Shown here piece by piece: positions 1 to 11,091 of a stretch of 64,000 bases of DNA. How positions within the stretch are numbered: position 1 is the first letter of the stretch; every line of letters begins with the position of its first letter. The DNA is from Notospermus geniculatus. Taxonomy: Eukaryota; Nemertea; Pilidiophora; Heteronemertea; Lineidae. The notes under the pieces were generated by a model. The model was not told the origin of the DNA and did not search any database. It saw nothing but the letters and a program-made list of their open reading frames with translations. The stretch spans positions 34,485-98,484 of the forward strand of contig NMRB01000062.1 in assembly GCA_002633025.1 (NCBI GenBank), in the 5' to 3' direction. Made by a program: the position numbers and the translations under genes.

Positions 1-545
1 GTTCAAAATTTTGCCTTTAAGTGGCATGTTTCCTAACCGCAAGTGCTATTGACCTGAAATTTGGTACATATATACCCCTAGGTCAGATGACCTATGACAC
101 CAAGTTTCGGTCCGATTTGACTCTTAGCTTGGCCACCAGGTGGCAGAAACCAAAAACACAAAAAGTGCAATAACTCATGAACTAATGACTGGATCCTCTC
201 CAAATTTTTATCATTGATGCTTCTAATGAGGATGCATGACGTAAGTAAGGGTTTTTTGATTTGACTGACTTTTCAAGGTCACAGAGGTCAAAGTTCAAAA
301 TTTAGTCATTTGGTGGCGTGTTTCGGGAACTGCTTGGGCCATTGACTTGAAACTTTGTACATATACATCCCTATGTCAGGTGACCTATGACAGCACTTTT
401 CAGTCCGATTCGATTCTTCGGTTGGCCACCAGGTGGCCAAAACCAAAGTTCAGAGTCCAGTAACTCCTGAACTGTAACTGGATTGTCTCCAAATATTTAT
501 CAAGAGCATCTAATGAGGATACATGACCCTGGAACATTGTGATTT
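1..545. repeat. Diverged ~290-bp tandem repeat pair
   Basis: Two diverged copies start with the same word (GTTCAAAATTT) at 1 and 293. Both then hold matching blocks: a TTGAC-TGAAA block, a GACCTATGACA block, a TTGGCCACCAGGTGGC block and a CTGGAT-CTC-CCAAAT block. An inverted third copy lies at about 48,590-48,790. No coding potential was recognised. Confidence 0.75.
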
Positions 546-930
546 AACAATTGTCATTTGTATTTCTGGTACGTTCACCCAGGTGAGCACATGGTCCATG
601 GACCATTTCATTTCTTTACAAAAGCTGAAAAACATGCGTCTGTCATAGCCTACGTCCCCCTTTTTTCAGTGGACGTTTTTTATATTTTGACTCATGTCCT
701 CAAGCGTCCAATTTGCGTTCAGGGACGCATGGACGCATCTTATCGCTACTCATGGTACCTACCTAGGCCTAATACCCTTTTCCCAAATTAACTTGAGGTC
801 AAAATGAATACCTTTTTAATACCGGTACCTTCTTACAAAAATGGTCAAATTTTGAAAATTGAACGTTCCAAATTTAAGACTTTTTAAGACTTGTATTGTA
901 GACACCCTGATATAAACTTGATGTTTTCAG
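546..930. other. No feature recognised
   Basis: The short open frame here has no recognisable motif. The stretch ends in a polypyrimidine/AG acceptor (TTTTCAG, 924-930) that opens the first visible transposase exon. Confidence 0.5.
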
Positions 931-2480
931 GATTGGCAAAGCAGTATTTGACGAGATATTAAATGAGGTCTATGTGGATCTGGTGCCTGAGGACCAGCGT
1001 GGTGGCAGAGAGGCCATACCCCCTGAAAAACTGCTTATGATGTTTATTTGGTATATGGTTAATGAGGGGGAATCAATGAGAGAATTTGCGTTGCAGTTTG
1101 GTGTGTCAAAATCAACTGTCTGTGACAAATTGAAGTTGGTGTGCCGAGCAATCAATGCGAGACTGATCAAGGTTTGTATTACACTCCTTGCGCAGTGTCT
1201 TCTCACTCATACCTGTCGTTCATAACGCTACTGACATAAGGCTACTGACAACTTAATGATGGTCATTTATCTGCCTAAACACATGTAGTACCGGGTATCA
1301 GAAAGCAAAGACAAGTGGAACAAATCATAAAAGTGTCTGAAGTCCCTTCTTCAATTCCCACGTGCTCTAGGCCTACTTTAGAACAAGGCCGGAGATGACA
1401 CATTCTTGGTCTTCCGGTAGGTCTACTGGTATGTTACAATGTAATAATTTTTATATCTTTTAACTGCTTTGATTTTTCAGTTAATCCATTGGCCAAATTA
1501 TGCAGAGCAAGATGAAATCGCAAGAGAATTCCAGGCCGTGTATGACATTGAAGGGGTCATTGGGCTCCTTGATGGAACTCACATACCACTAACTGGAGCT
1601 ATAGGTGGCGATCAAGACTATTACAATCGTAGCAAATATCCTTCAATGCAATTGCAAGTAAGCGCAACTGGCTTTTGTTTCAACTATACAATGTTTTATT
1701 ATTGAAATGGAACTCAGTCTACTTGCATCACAAATTCAGATACATGTACTTAATAAAGAGCCTAATTAAGAAATAGAACGGCTTGCATGGGCAATTCCTG
1801 TTACGTTTTAAATAAAAGTAGGAGGGTGTGCTTGTTACCTCAGTGAAAAACATCTGTTCCCATTTCCAAGAAAATGTTCACCCTTCCTGAAGAATCACCT
1901 CATTGTGCGATTACCTGGATGGGTCTTTTCGATGTTCTGACAAGTAAAAATATTATTCTTTTCAGATCGTAGTGGACAGCACACTGAAAATTTTGAACGC
2001 TGTCACTGGTTGGCCGGGTTCAGTGCATGACGCACGAGTCTTGAGGAACTCAAGTCTCTATGAAGCTGCAGAACAAAGGCATGCTATTCAAGGCGACAAA
2101 TTCATAATAGGAGACTCTGCATGTACCCTTTGCGGAGGTGGCTGATAACTCCTTTTGCAAACAATGGACATCTAACAAGGCAACAGCAACGATTTAATCG
2201 CAGGCTCTCCTCCTGCCGCCAGTCCGTAGAGCGAGCCATTGGCCACTTGAAAGGCAGAATGAGACGTCTGAAGGAATTGCCTTTTCATTCTGCGGTGGAA
2301 CTTGGTGAAATTATAACTGCTGGTTGCATCCTTCACAACCTGTGCGTTCTCAGAGCAGATGACATTGAGCAATATATTGAAATGGACCAACATCTCCAAC
2401 CAAACAGATTTCCAGATGTGTTGCCCCTTGCCAATGAAGGAGTTGCACGTCGGATGTTGGTAATGCATCAATTGGCATGA
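931..2480 (+). pseudogene. PIF/Harbinger transposase, 3 visible exons, frameshifted
   Basis: HARBI1-like DDE transposase of the PIF/Harbinger superfamily. Exons 931-1171, 1481-1657 and 1966-2480 are bounded by consensus GT/AG sites with introns of about 309 bp. Exon 1 encodes a helix-turn-helix segment (QFGVSKSTVCDKL). Exon 2 has the first catalytic Asp in GLLDGTHIPL. Exon 3 has the second Asp in GSVHDARVL and, after the break, the catalytic Glu in SVERAIGHLKGR, then the family signature AGCILHNLC. All three acidic residues are therefore present. The reading frame breaks at 2121-2124: the usual GDSAYPL block carries two extra bases, so the upstream frame stops within a few codons and the C-terminal 119 residues continue in another frame. 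The N-terminus before 931 was not found. It converges on the Myb/SANT-like gene at 3724-4418, the usual two-gene content of Harbinger elements. The break could be real decay or an assembly error. Confidence 0.85.
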
Positions 2481-2710
2481 AATGGCTACGACATGACATA
2501 ATGCCCCTTGCTGCTAACTTTTATGAACACACTAGCCAATTTCTGGGCCAGCAGGTGTCTTGTTTAGAAACTGAATACACTGTACTGATCCATTTGAATG
2601 GCATGTGCAGGGCCATATTTATGAAAGTACTGAAGTCTTCCTTTCTTCAACACAAAAAGATCAGTACCGGGTATCAGATTGATTTAAGTATGTTAATGAA
2701 TAGGGATCCT

Positions 2711-2819
2711 GGGCCCACATTCATAAAACCACTTAAGTCTAAGTGTGATACTTATCTTTTGTCTGGAACAAAAGATAAGTGTCACACTTAGACTTGAGTA
2801 CTTTTATGAATATGGGCCC
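2711..2819. repeat. Small foldback, ~50-bp arms
   Basis: A near-perfect inverted repeat: GGGCCCACATTCATAAAA at the left is mirrored by TTTTATGAATATGGGCCC at the right, with a loop of a few bases around 2760. It is probably a MITE remnant. It lies just downstream of the transposase reading frame. Confidence 0.8.
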
Positions 2820-3030
2820 TGGATACCACATGAAAATCTTCGTACTATGTACATTTATATGTGCCTCAGACAAAGCTATAATGAATTGATCTTATGAAAT
2901 GCGAACTTTATGAAATGATGTAATGAATTACAAATTGTATATAAACAAAATGATGTAATGAAATACGAACTTTATTGTAAAAAGTACAACAAATTCAAAC
3001 TTTATTGTAAAACATTGCGAAATAAAAGTA

Positions 3031-3206
3031 CAGTAGAACTCACATATAACAGCCTCGCATACTCGTAAACTGGGTACTCGTCAACTTAGCGATTCTTGAA
3101 GTCCCTGTCCCATCTAGCAATGCACAGTATAGGCCACAACGGACTTCGCATATAACGGATGGAAATTGCTGATCCCAAATCAGTATGTTGCATGCGAGTT
3201 CTACCG
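3031..3206. mobile_element. MITE with TA target duplication (pogo/Tigger-like ends)
   Basis: Terminal inverted repeats CAGTAGAACTC and GAGTTCTACCG enclose 176 bp, with TA at 3029-3030 and 3207-3208. TA duplication with CAGT-AGAAC ends is typical of pogo/Tigger (IS630-Tc1-mariner) non-autonomous copies. There is no coding capacity. Confidence 0.75.
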
Positions 3207-3723
3207 TACAACAAACTTATATCACCTTGTACATTAATTTCCATAACAACGTTTGAACAAATGGTACATGTACCGGTACTTGTTAACCTTAATTACCACC
3301 AATGGTGACCTCAAGAAAATTTCAGAGAATGCCCCACCCCGATTAAAGACCATTATTTCTGACAGAAATGGGATCAAAAAGTCCTGTTTTCTGTGGTCTT
3401 CACTGAAATTTGACCCTTCAACATTACCTCCCTATGACCAGAATTTACATACCACCAAAGTACAAAGTCCCCATTCGGAACACTGAAAAGTGAAAGACCA
3501 ATCTAACGGAACTTACCATTACGCACATTAAGCCTCGCTTATGTCGCCCTTGCGTACAGTCAGAACCAGTTGGCAACTGATAATCGGCGCGTAGTTGGAA
3601 CTAATCAGTCACAACTACTATGTGACATAAGCTCTCGGGCGTCAGCGAGTAACTAGTTGCAAACTACAAATATCCAGATCCAGAAAATCGCACGTGTTCA
3701 ACTTCAGCACGTTTTACTTAAAA

Positions 3724-4418
3724 TCAAAAGAAATCAGTGTCGACATAAGCACTCAAAAGACGGCGATAAACTAGTTCCAGGTAGTTGNATGCACGGGTGC
3801 CATAAAGATTGTCGAGCTGATCAAAATACTTGGGCTGAGGTTCTCGTGCTGAACCTGTTTTTCCTTGACGATCTACGTACTCCTTGTACTTTTTCTTTAA
3901 ATTCTTCCATTTATTTAAACACTGGTTACCAGTAACATTACCCATTTCATTGGCAATGTCGTTCCATAGTATTCATGTCGTAGGGCTGCCATAAACTTTT
4001 CTTCATACTCAACTCTAAGGGACACCAGATGGTCTTCTTCATCACGTGTCCATACGTGGACTACCGGTAGTTGTTCAACACGGGTGCTGACCGAAGATGT
4101 TGCGTCACCAGTAGCTTTGGCAGCAGGTACAGAAAGTGTGGCATCACTCATGCTAGTAGCTCTGGTAGCAGTATGTGTAGCAGCAGGTACCAAAGATGTG
4201 CCATCATCACTAGCCTTGGTCATGTTGGTAGCAGTACGTCTCTGATGGACCGGAAATGTGGCATCACCAGCCTTGGTAGTGGCAGCAGTACGTCTAGGAG
4301 TTACCGAGAATGTAGCATGACCAGTAGCCTTGGTAGCATTGTGTCGAATAGGTACCGAAAATGTGGCATCACCAGTTGCACATCCCGGTTGCACATGAAG
4401 AAGGAGGAACTTCAGCAA
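3724..4418 (-). pseudogene. Harbinger-type Myb/SANT-like accessory protein, frameshifted
   Basis: This is the DNA-binding partner that PIF/Harbinger elements encode alongside the transposase. Read from 4418 downwards, a low-complexity N-terminal region of repeated ATGDATFSVP-like units is followed by the trihelix Myb/SANT core: VWTRDEEDHLVSLR, then a segment around 3940-3985 where the frame slips by one base, then GNVTGNQCLNKWKNLKKKY and a PKYFDQLDNLYGTR tail. The conserved Trp that should follow the EY pair (WNDIANEMG in the shifted frame) is what reveals the break. An ambiguous base (N) lies at 3788. The gene converges on the transposase at 931-2480, and both carry frameshifts, so this element copy looks inactive. 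Start at 4418 is the first ATG of the frame and is uncertain. Confidence 0.75.
4088..4390. repeat. Minisatellite within the Myb/SANT-like gene
   Basis: Imperfect units built around GTGGCATCACCAGTAGC-TTGGTAGCAG recur about every 60 bp. On the minus strand they encode Thr/Ala-rich peptide repeats at the N-terminus of the accessory protein. Confidence 0.7.
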
Positions 4419-5040
4419 GGATTTGTTTCAGGATATCATTTTTACATCATTTCCTGCAAAAAGAGCATTATTCTATTTAAACAATGCTGCGGTACATTTG
4501 TGCTTGTCCTCTTGAAATAAACATACGGAAACAACTGGTTTAAAATTAATATCATGTTAAAATTAACAACAGACAAGCCCCTCGATTTCATAGAATCATA
4601 GGAACATGAGGTGATTTTTATGCAGTACGATCCATATTTGCCAATTTTGCTGTTTTTTAAAAAAATCCCCTCATGGGAAGGGAATGCTGACCCCCATTGC
4701 TTACTACAGGTTCCGCTAACATCAAATAGGCCTATTTGCCCTCTGCTCTGGTTATAAGTCAATAGGCCCATTGCATGATGCAACTAAGGACTTCCTGTTC
4801 CACTCAGTATCTATCATCAACTTACCCACATTATCGTCCTGCAAAACCAAACCAATGTCTTCTGAAACGCGAATTTTGAGGGGTTCTTGGTTTCGACCTC
4901 GTGGAACGGTAATTTCAAACCTGGAATACAAAACAAAGTTTTTTTCATTTGTTGGTTCATTTTGCCCACAGAAAGGATATTCGATGCACACTCATAATTT
5001 GAGAACAACTTATTGAATTTAGTATGATATCTGTTGGTAA
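4419..5040. other. No gene recognised
   Basis: Open frames on both strands are short and lack known motifs. A continuation of the Harbinger element is possible, but no terminal inverted repeat was found. Confidence 0.4.
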
Positions 5041-5216
5041 CTGTAATGTTTTTCACTGCCCCCCGTTTGCCAGTGCCCCCCAACAAACGATTGATGGAAT
5101 ACGCCGCGATGTGACAATGGGGGAGGCACTGATCAACATGTCTTTCTGTATTTGAGTGTCTTCCACACAATAAAGCGGGCATTGCCATACGGGTGGCATT
5201 CTCATACATTACAGTT
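5041..5216 (-). repeat. Interspersed repeat, inverted copy at 45.2 kb
   Basis: The reverse complement closely matches 45,190-45,362, including the shared words CACTCAAATACAGAAA and GGCAAACGGGGGGCAGTG. The similar translated peptides from the two places reflect this DNA repeat and not a gene. Confidence 0.8.
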
Positions 5217-6597
5217 AGCTACAATAAAAACCAGGCCTAGGGCCTAAGTATTCAACTTCGTCTAAATTAACCCAGCAGAATTATCACCATGCTGCAGAGG
5301 AGTTCGGCATGATTGATTCTAGCATTTCCACTGCTACCAAGTACCAAGCCAAAGCGCAGAGTGGGCCCATACCATATTTGACAACTGGACCAGCCGAGGT
5401 ATTTCATCATCATCATGCTCATCCTGGACAATGCATTGCACATGTTGCATGCTAGGCCTGCTGCCCTACCCTAGCCTAGCCTAGCCCTGGGCCTACATAC
5501 TACCTTGGAGGAATTATACCGACAGTATAACTGTCAGTATAATTCCTCCACCCAAGATACTACATAGGCCTAGTAGGCCTACATGTGTTGTAGGCCTAGG
5601 CCTAGCTAGGCCTACTTGTCTGCTAGCAATAGCTCCTCTGTGCTCCCTATAGCCTATAATAGTCTGTATAATATATAATAGGGGGAGGGGAGCTCCCTAC
5701 CCCTCGTAATTAGCGGTACAATGACGTGCCTAACCATGCTAGGCCTAACGAACGTGGACGTCGTCATCCATCCACTATCCAGGCAGACGACGAGACGTCG
5801 TCACGTCGGGTTTTCAAGCACAAATTGCGATGAGATGGGCCTAGGCCTAGTTCATGAGTTATTTTCAAACCATTTTGTACTCGGGCCTTGAATAATGTTG
5901 TAGCATAGATGACATAGACGTGCCATTGCCGAAATACGACAAAAAAGGGGAAAAATAAAGTGAAATTTGTTCGTACATTCTCATCGCCGCCATTTTGTCA
6001 CGTGGTACAGTCGAGTTCAACCCTTCAATCGCCGAGGGTACGACTCGACTCTGTAAATAGGTCAAATATGACGTCACGCGGGTAGCGACCCTCGGGTTCT
6101 CTCGAGTTCGATTGCCGGTCGGACCGATCCGATCGACCCTCGGGTTCCAATCGAACTCGGCCCGGTGTGCCGAATATAGGTAAAATTGCGCTCATTTTTT
6201 GTTTCCGAGGAGAGTTCACCAAGGGCTACCTTCAGATGTAATTTGGAGTCTCTAGCTATTACGGTTACAAAACGTAGGGCATAGTTTGACAGATGGACTG
6301 CTGGACTGACACACTGACGCCACTGAATACCTATTTGACTAGCTCAGCTGACCAAAGGTCAGCGGAGCTAGGGTCAAGGTCACGTTTGTTCAGATCATTT
6401 CCATGATAACGCGATCGCTCTCTGACAGACGTTCCACTATCGATCGCCAACCTCGGACGCAGGTTTTAAAATGGCGCGATTTTCAAACTGGGTGACGTTT
6501 AGGGTCTAAAAGTCACCAAGCCTTGTTCTAGGGGACGTTTAGGGTCACCCAATTTTGTCCTGGGTGACATTTAGCGACGAACTGTTGCGCGGATCTC
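5217..6597. other. TAGGCCTA-rich spacer with a perfect hairpin
   Basis: There are many overlapping TAGGCCTA/CCTAGGCC words between about 5,430 and 5,850, and no coding potential was seen. A near-perfect hairpin lies at 5506-5550 (TGGAGGAATTATAC arm, GACAG-TATAA-CTGTC core). From 6,000 to 6,200 there are repeated ACCCTCGGGTTC words. Confidence 0.6.
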
Positions 6598-6605
6598 TAT
6601 AGTAT

Positions 6606-7176
6606 GGCAAGCCAAAACGGAATTTATTCAAGAAAGCAAATATCCCTTCAAGAACAAAAATTTATTTTCGAGAAATGTGAAATTGTATTCAAAATGTATA
6701 AATTACCATTCAACATTTTTAAAATTACTGTTCAAGATATTTTGATAGTATAAAAAGTCTGAAAATATTGTGCAAGATGTTTATTTTCATGTTTAAAACG
6801 AATTTATGCAACATTGAAAAAGTTTTGTCAACCTTGAATAATTTTTGTCAACTTTGAATAAAATTTTGTCAACCTTGAACAAAATTTTGTCAACCTTGAA
6901 TAAATTTTTCTCAACCTTGAATAAATTTTGTCAACGTTGAATAAAATTTTGTCAACCTTGAACAGAATTTTGTCAACCTTGAATAAAATTTTGTCAACCT
7001 TGATTAAAAATTTTCTATTCATTGATAAAAACTTTTAAATCTTGAATATATAAATCAAAATGTTGACTAGTGAAATTTTTTCAATTCTTGGTTAAACTTT
7101 TTCAAACTTGAATAAAAGTTTTCAACCTTGAATAAAAGTGTTCAACCTTGAACGAAATATTGGCAAGACGCACGTG
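6606..7176 (+). repeat. Module X, left copy (stacked ~21-bp repeats)
   Basis: Starts at GGCAAGCC and ends at GGCAAGACGCACGTG. The second half is an array of units of about 21 bp related to TTGAATAAAATTTTGTCAACC. No terminal inverted repeats were found. Inverted copy at 13,759-14,405 and a diverged copy at 19,087-19,345. Confidence 0.8.
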
Positions 7177-7249
7177 ACCGCAGGCGATGACGTACAACGC
7201 ACTGGTACAGTGGCCCATAAGGGACATGTATTTTTCATTTTACATTTAT

Positions 7250-7622
7250 TGTATAATATGACTTATCCGGCCACCACGGCCAACCTGCGAATTATTGACT
7301 ATACACGATCCAGGCCATGTTATGAAAGGCCTAGTCAGGGTTACACATCACCTTTGAGTTTCTTTTCAACGGCAGACCGCAGTTTTATTCCACAGATGAC
7401 CTAGGTTTAATTGACATCATTCATGTCATTCACAATTCGACAAAAGTGAAACTGATCCTCACCGCGGAATATCCATTACGATGCTCACCAGCCGTAAGAC
7501 GATTTCCATTGAACATGTAACGGCCTGACTAGGCCTTTCATAACTTGGCCTGGATCGTGTATAGTCAATAATTCGCGTAGTTCGCAGGTTGGCCGTGGTG
7601 GCCGGATAAGTCATATTATACA
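7250..7622. mobile_element. Foldback MITE with ~85-bp arms
   Basis: The perfect terminal word TGTATAATATGACTTATCCGG is inverted at the right end, and the arms continue through CACGGCCAACCTGCGAA to AGGCCTAGTCAG. It interrupts the left arm of the giant foldback between its link sequence and module Z. Confidence 0.85.
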
Positions 7623-7625
7623 GTA

Positions 7626-8187
7626 TGGTTCCCGATCTCTAAGATCGGGAACCACATTGTTTTTCGGTCATGGTGTCTGTGTATCTGTCATGTCTGTGTG
7701 TCTGTGTCTCTGTCCGTCTGTCATGCCTTGATATCTCATCTCCTTCAGCAGCTAAAGCTTTGGAAACAAATCCTACCCCTAGGTTTGTCAACCAGGGCTA
7801 TCCAATGAGCTAATCAATTTCAACCTCAGATGCCGCCGTCAGCTGCTATAACCAACTATTTTTTACATGGCTTAATGCGGAAGTTAAAGGTGAATTAAAG
7901 GCCGTATATACCCCCGTCTAGAAAATTTTAATAAGGTCGAATTTGATCGGATGTTGGTGCATGGTGATGGCCCATCATGCCTCAGCGCGAATTAAGAAAA
8001 AAAGGGGCGCTGCGATAGCTTTGGTGAAAATCGGTTTTTACTGTAGTTCAGCTCTATGGGTTGATATTTTTTTAGAAATTCCTTCGCAGTGCATAAGTAC
8101 TAGGATGTATCTACAAAACGTCTGGCGCAAAACTAAAAAAATAGATGGCGTTGCTGAGATATTAATACTTTTACGTTTTCGGTCATA
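7626..8187 (+). repeat. Module Z, left copy, with hairpin terminus
   Basis: Begins with the hairpin TGGTTCCCGATCTCTAAG and its mirror, then a CTGT-rich stretch, and contains GACGGCGGCATCTGAGG (on the other strand), GGGGGTATATACGG-type and GCATGATGGGCCATCACC-type blocks shared with 11,425-12,135. No coding content. Confidence 0.8.
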
Positions 8188-8234
8188 AGTTCTGAATGGG
8201 TAAACATATTAACCTAATTCTTGTACATTCATCA

Positions 8235-8722
8235 TATAGAGCTTGTGCAGGTGACGTCATACGGAAAAATCCGCCATCTTGACGGTCAAATTTGACGTCA
8301 TACGACGTCGGCGACCCACGTGGTGCACTTTGTCGTCAACGCTTCAACCTAGACTGGTTCCCGGTCCATATATAGCTCAAGGATAAGGGACTGGTATTGC
8401 CTGATGTAACGACGCAGTTGATTGGCTAGCTCTTTTTGATTTTGAATTTGTAACGCCGCAGTTGATTGGTTAGCTATTTTGGGATGTGAGGTAAGTAAGC
8501 TATTTCTCAGTACTTCTGTGACGTGACATTGTGGCAGCTTTCTGCCACAAAATGGCCGCCCAATACCGGTCCCTTTCTCCGTCTGAGTTACGTTGGGACC
8601 GGGAACCAGTCTACGCTTCAACCATGACGCGACCTACACGTGGCGCACTTTGTCGGGGACGTCAGCATGGTGGATTGCCGGTCAAAAGTGACGTCATAAT
8701 GAGCCGCTGCACAAACTCTATA
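8235..8722. mobile_element. CRE-like (TGACGTCA-rich) foldback, interrupted
   Basis: Termini TATAGAGCTTGTGC and GCACAAACTCTATA are inverted. The arms carry several TGACGTCA words and CACGTG. An uninterrupted relative lies at 30,088-30,314. This copy is split at 8350-8613 by another element with a 10-bp target duplication. Confidence 0.85.
8350..8613. mobile_element. MITE with 10-bp target duplication (MULE-like)
   Basis: Terminal inverted repeats TAGACTGGTTCCCGGTCC and GGACCGGGAACCAGTCTA enclose 264 bp. The 10-bp direct repeat CGCTTCAACC lies at 8340-8349 and 8614-8623. A 9-11-bp duplication suits the Mutator-like superfamily; the assignment is inference. It sits inside the foldback 8235-8722. 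Confidence 0.85.
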
Positions 8723-8880
8723 GAGGCTATGCACGTGACGTCATCAGCGAGGTGACGCCATGTTGGATGGAACGTTGTGACATGCTGACGCAGTGCATCT
8801 GACCACGTGCTCCGTCCATTTTCCATCCAACACGTGGCGTCATACCAATTGATGACGTCAGTGCATAACCTCTACAGAGG
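8718..8880. repeat. Second TGACGTCA-rich foldback
   Basis: CTATAGAGGCTATGCACGTGACGTCATC at the left (first and last parts) is mirrored by GATGACGTCAGTGCATAACC-TCTACAG at the right. It abuts the previous element and shares its TGACGTCA/CACGTG composition. Confidence 0.75.
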
Positions 8881-8971
8881 CTATGCACCAAACTCCTCAC
8901 AGCGCCACCTATCTCCATTCTTCCGATATAGTAGTATCACTGCCAGAAGTGGTTGGTAGGGGGGAGGGGGG

Positions 8972-9644
8972 TTCGCGTACATGTCTCTTTTAGAGCCAAA
9001 TCTGGCATTTTCTTGTTGCATATGATGAGGGCTTTCAGAAACGTTTGGTTAACATCTCCATACGTGGTACGTTTTTGTGTAATTTGAATTTAATTAGCAT
9101 CCCTAAGCTAATTCCATTTGCCAATTCTATCGCAATGTACAGGGTAGATGGGAGCGATGCACACAAAACTTTTAAATGGTTGGATCTACACCTAATAAAT
9201 GTATGGTAAACAGGTAGAACTATGGTACTTCTGGGTCACATAAGCAGGTTTCTGATTGTCTGGGATAACCCAGTAACGAAATAGTGCCTTTTTTGCGTTT
9301 TTTTTGCATTTTGGGGGAAAACCTCAAAATCCGGCGATCTAATGGCAGAACGCAATTTGCAACATGCCTATCTTAGTCAGAGGTACCATATATCTACCTG
9401 TTTACCATACATTTATTGGGTGTAGATCCAACCATTTAAAAGTTTTGTGTGCATCGCTCCCATCTACCCTAGGCCTACATTGCTATAGAATTGGCAAATG
9501 GAATTAGCTTAGGGATGCTAATTAAATTCAAATTACACAAAAACGTACCAGGTATGGAGATGTTAACCAAACTTTTCTGAAAGCCCTGATCATATGCAAC
9601 GAGAAAATGCCAGATTTGGCTCTAAAAGAGACATGTAAGCGAAA
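8972..9644. repeat. Foldback with ~270-bp arms
   Basis: The arm begins TTCGCGTACATGTCTC and its mirror ends at GAGACATGTAAGCGAA. Shared arm blocks include AAATGCCAGATTTGG (inverted), TTAGCATCCCTAAGCTAA and GTAGATCCAACCATTTAAAA. The unpaired centre is about 9,235-9,380. Confidence 0.85.
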
Positions 9645-10307
9645 AAAACCCAGAGCCAGGACGAAATCATGATGTGATGGTATCCCTTCCCACAGGCTAT
9701 GGGGAACGCATTTTAAGTCGCATTTCTAAATTTCATCAAGCGGTGTCCGCCATGATGGTTGCTATGAACAAACCTGACTACACTCACAGCGTGATCATCG
9801 CACATAGAGAAGAAATAGTTCCTGACAATAACTAGACTATTGTCACATTTATTGACTGTTCGTAAAAAGTAGAGGCAGGATCAGTACGTTACCTTGGAGA
9901 TCTGTAAACAGGCCAGCTGCACACGTGGGGGACGAAAGCTATGTTTGGGTGAAAATATTTCGAAAACTAGACACTAGATTTTAGCCAAAATCCATATCTG
10001 GTTAGCAGAAATGTCGCAGATTTGAAATGTAAAAGAAAAAATATGGGTCGTCCTGCTCTTTTTTCTCTATTCACGCAAATATATTTCCCACGCATTTTGC
10101 AGTTGCTGCCGGTGCAGCCATTTTCCGGAACCGGCCTAGACGACAGGCCCATTCACCGACGGCCATACACTGTCCTCATCCACAGATATGACAATATTTC
10201 AAATACATGTACATGTATTGACAGATTCAGTATTGCTCCTACTATTCAAAAATCATAATGGGTTATAATGCAGCAAATTACATAGCCTATGAATGTACAA
10301 GAATTAG
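9645..10307. other. No feature recognised
   Basis: No gene or structured repeat was seen. The open frames on both strands around 10.0 kb have no recognisable motif. Confidence 0.5.
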
Positions 10308-11091
10308 GAAAATAAGTTAATCCATTCAGAACTTCTAGCTTCGATTCGAAGAACCTTCTCCTCCTTGGACAAACGATCATTCTTAATTTTATACAAATCA
10401 CTTGTCAGGCCCCATTTAGAATACGCCCAAGAGATCTGGAGCCCACGTTTTCGCAAAGATATAAATCTGGGAGAGAGAGTCCAACGAAGAGCCACCAAAT
10501 TAGTGCCTGGATTAGAAAATTTGCCATATGTAAATAGATTGAAAGCATTGGACCTACCAACATTAGCTGCACGGAGGAAAAGGGGTGACCTTATTACCAC
10601 CTTCAAGTTACGGAAAAAATTTTTGAGAGCCAACATCCCCTTCGAGAAATCAACGCTACGTACCAAGGGTCACTCGGATAAACTAGTGGTCAAGAGAGCA
10701 AGATTGGACTGCAGGAAGCATTTCTTCTCAAATCGTGAAGTGGATGCCTGGAATAGTTTGCCAGAGAAAGTAAAGTCCGGCGCAACCTTCGCGCGACCCA
10801 ATGGAATGCGGAAATACGAAATCTGACAACAGCTTGCGGCCACCTAATTACGCCATCGAATAGTGGAGCAGAGTATAATTTGATCACGCAGTCCAATCGG
10901 TTATTCAAGAGTCGTGTGTTGAGTAAGATTTGTGGTCTGTCGTGGTTTGTGGTAAGCCTACTTCCGCATTCCTTTGGGTCGCGCGAAGGCTGCGCCGGAC
11001 TATAGTGTCAGCAAAAAGCGTCAATGTTTTTAAATCGAGGTTGGACGCACATTGGAGAGGCTCCGCTTTCTTACTGGAATACATGTACTAA
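10308..11091 (+). pseudogene. LINE (CR1/L2-type) reverse transcriptase C-terminus
   Basis: A 5'-truncated non-LTR retrotransposon keeping only the end of its ORF2. The frame contains LYKSLVRPHLEYA and WSPRFRKDI, then RVQRRATKLVPGL, LDLPTLAARRKRGDLI and DAWNSLPEKV, a string found after the catalytic palm and thumb of CR1/L2/Jockey-like reverse transcriptases. The catalytic palm itself is absent. At 10,770 the frame is broken by an element (10,773-11,002). The reading resumes right after it with VSAKSVNVFKSRLD and stops at 11,089-11,091. Upstream, a stop at 10,305 and loss of similarity mark the 5' truncation. It lies in the centre of the giant foldback. Confidence 0.85.
10773..11002. mobile_element. 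MITE with TA duplication inside the LINE
   Basis: Terminal repeats AAGTCCGGCGCA-CCTTCGCG and their mirror (CGCGAAGG-TGCGCCGGACTA) extend about 40 bp into GACCCAATGGAATGCGGAA. TA stands at 10,771-10,772 and 11,003-11,004. Ignoring the insert and one TA makes the LINE frame continuous (PEKV then VSAKS), which proves the boundaries. Confidence 0.9.

Noticed and set aside
4817-5209. 130-codon frame with a peptide similar to one at 45.2 kb
   Set aside because: The similarity is explained by a 175-bp inverted DNA repeat; conservation is not codon-biased.
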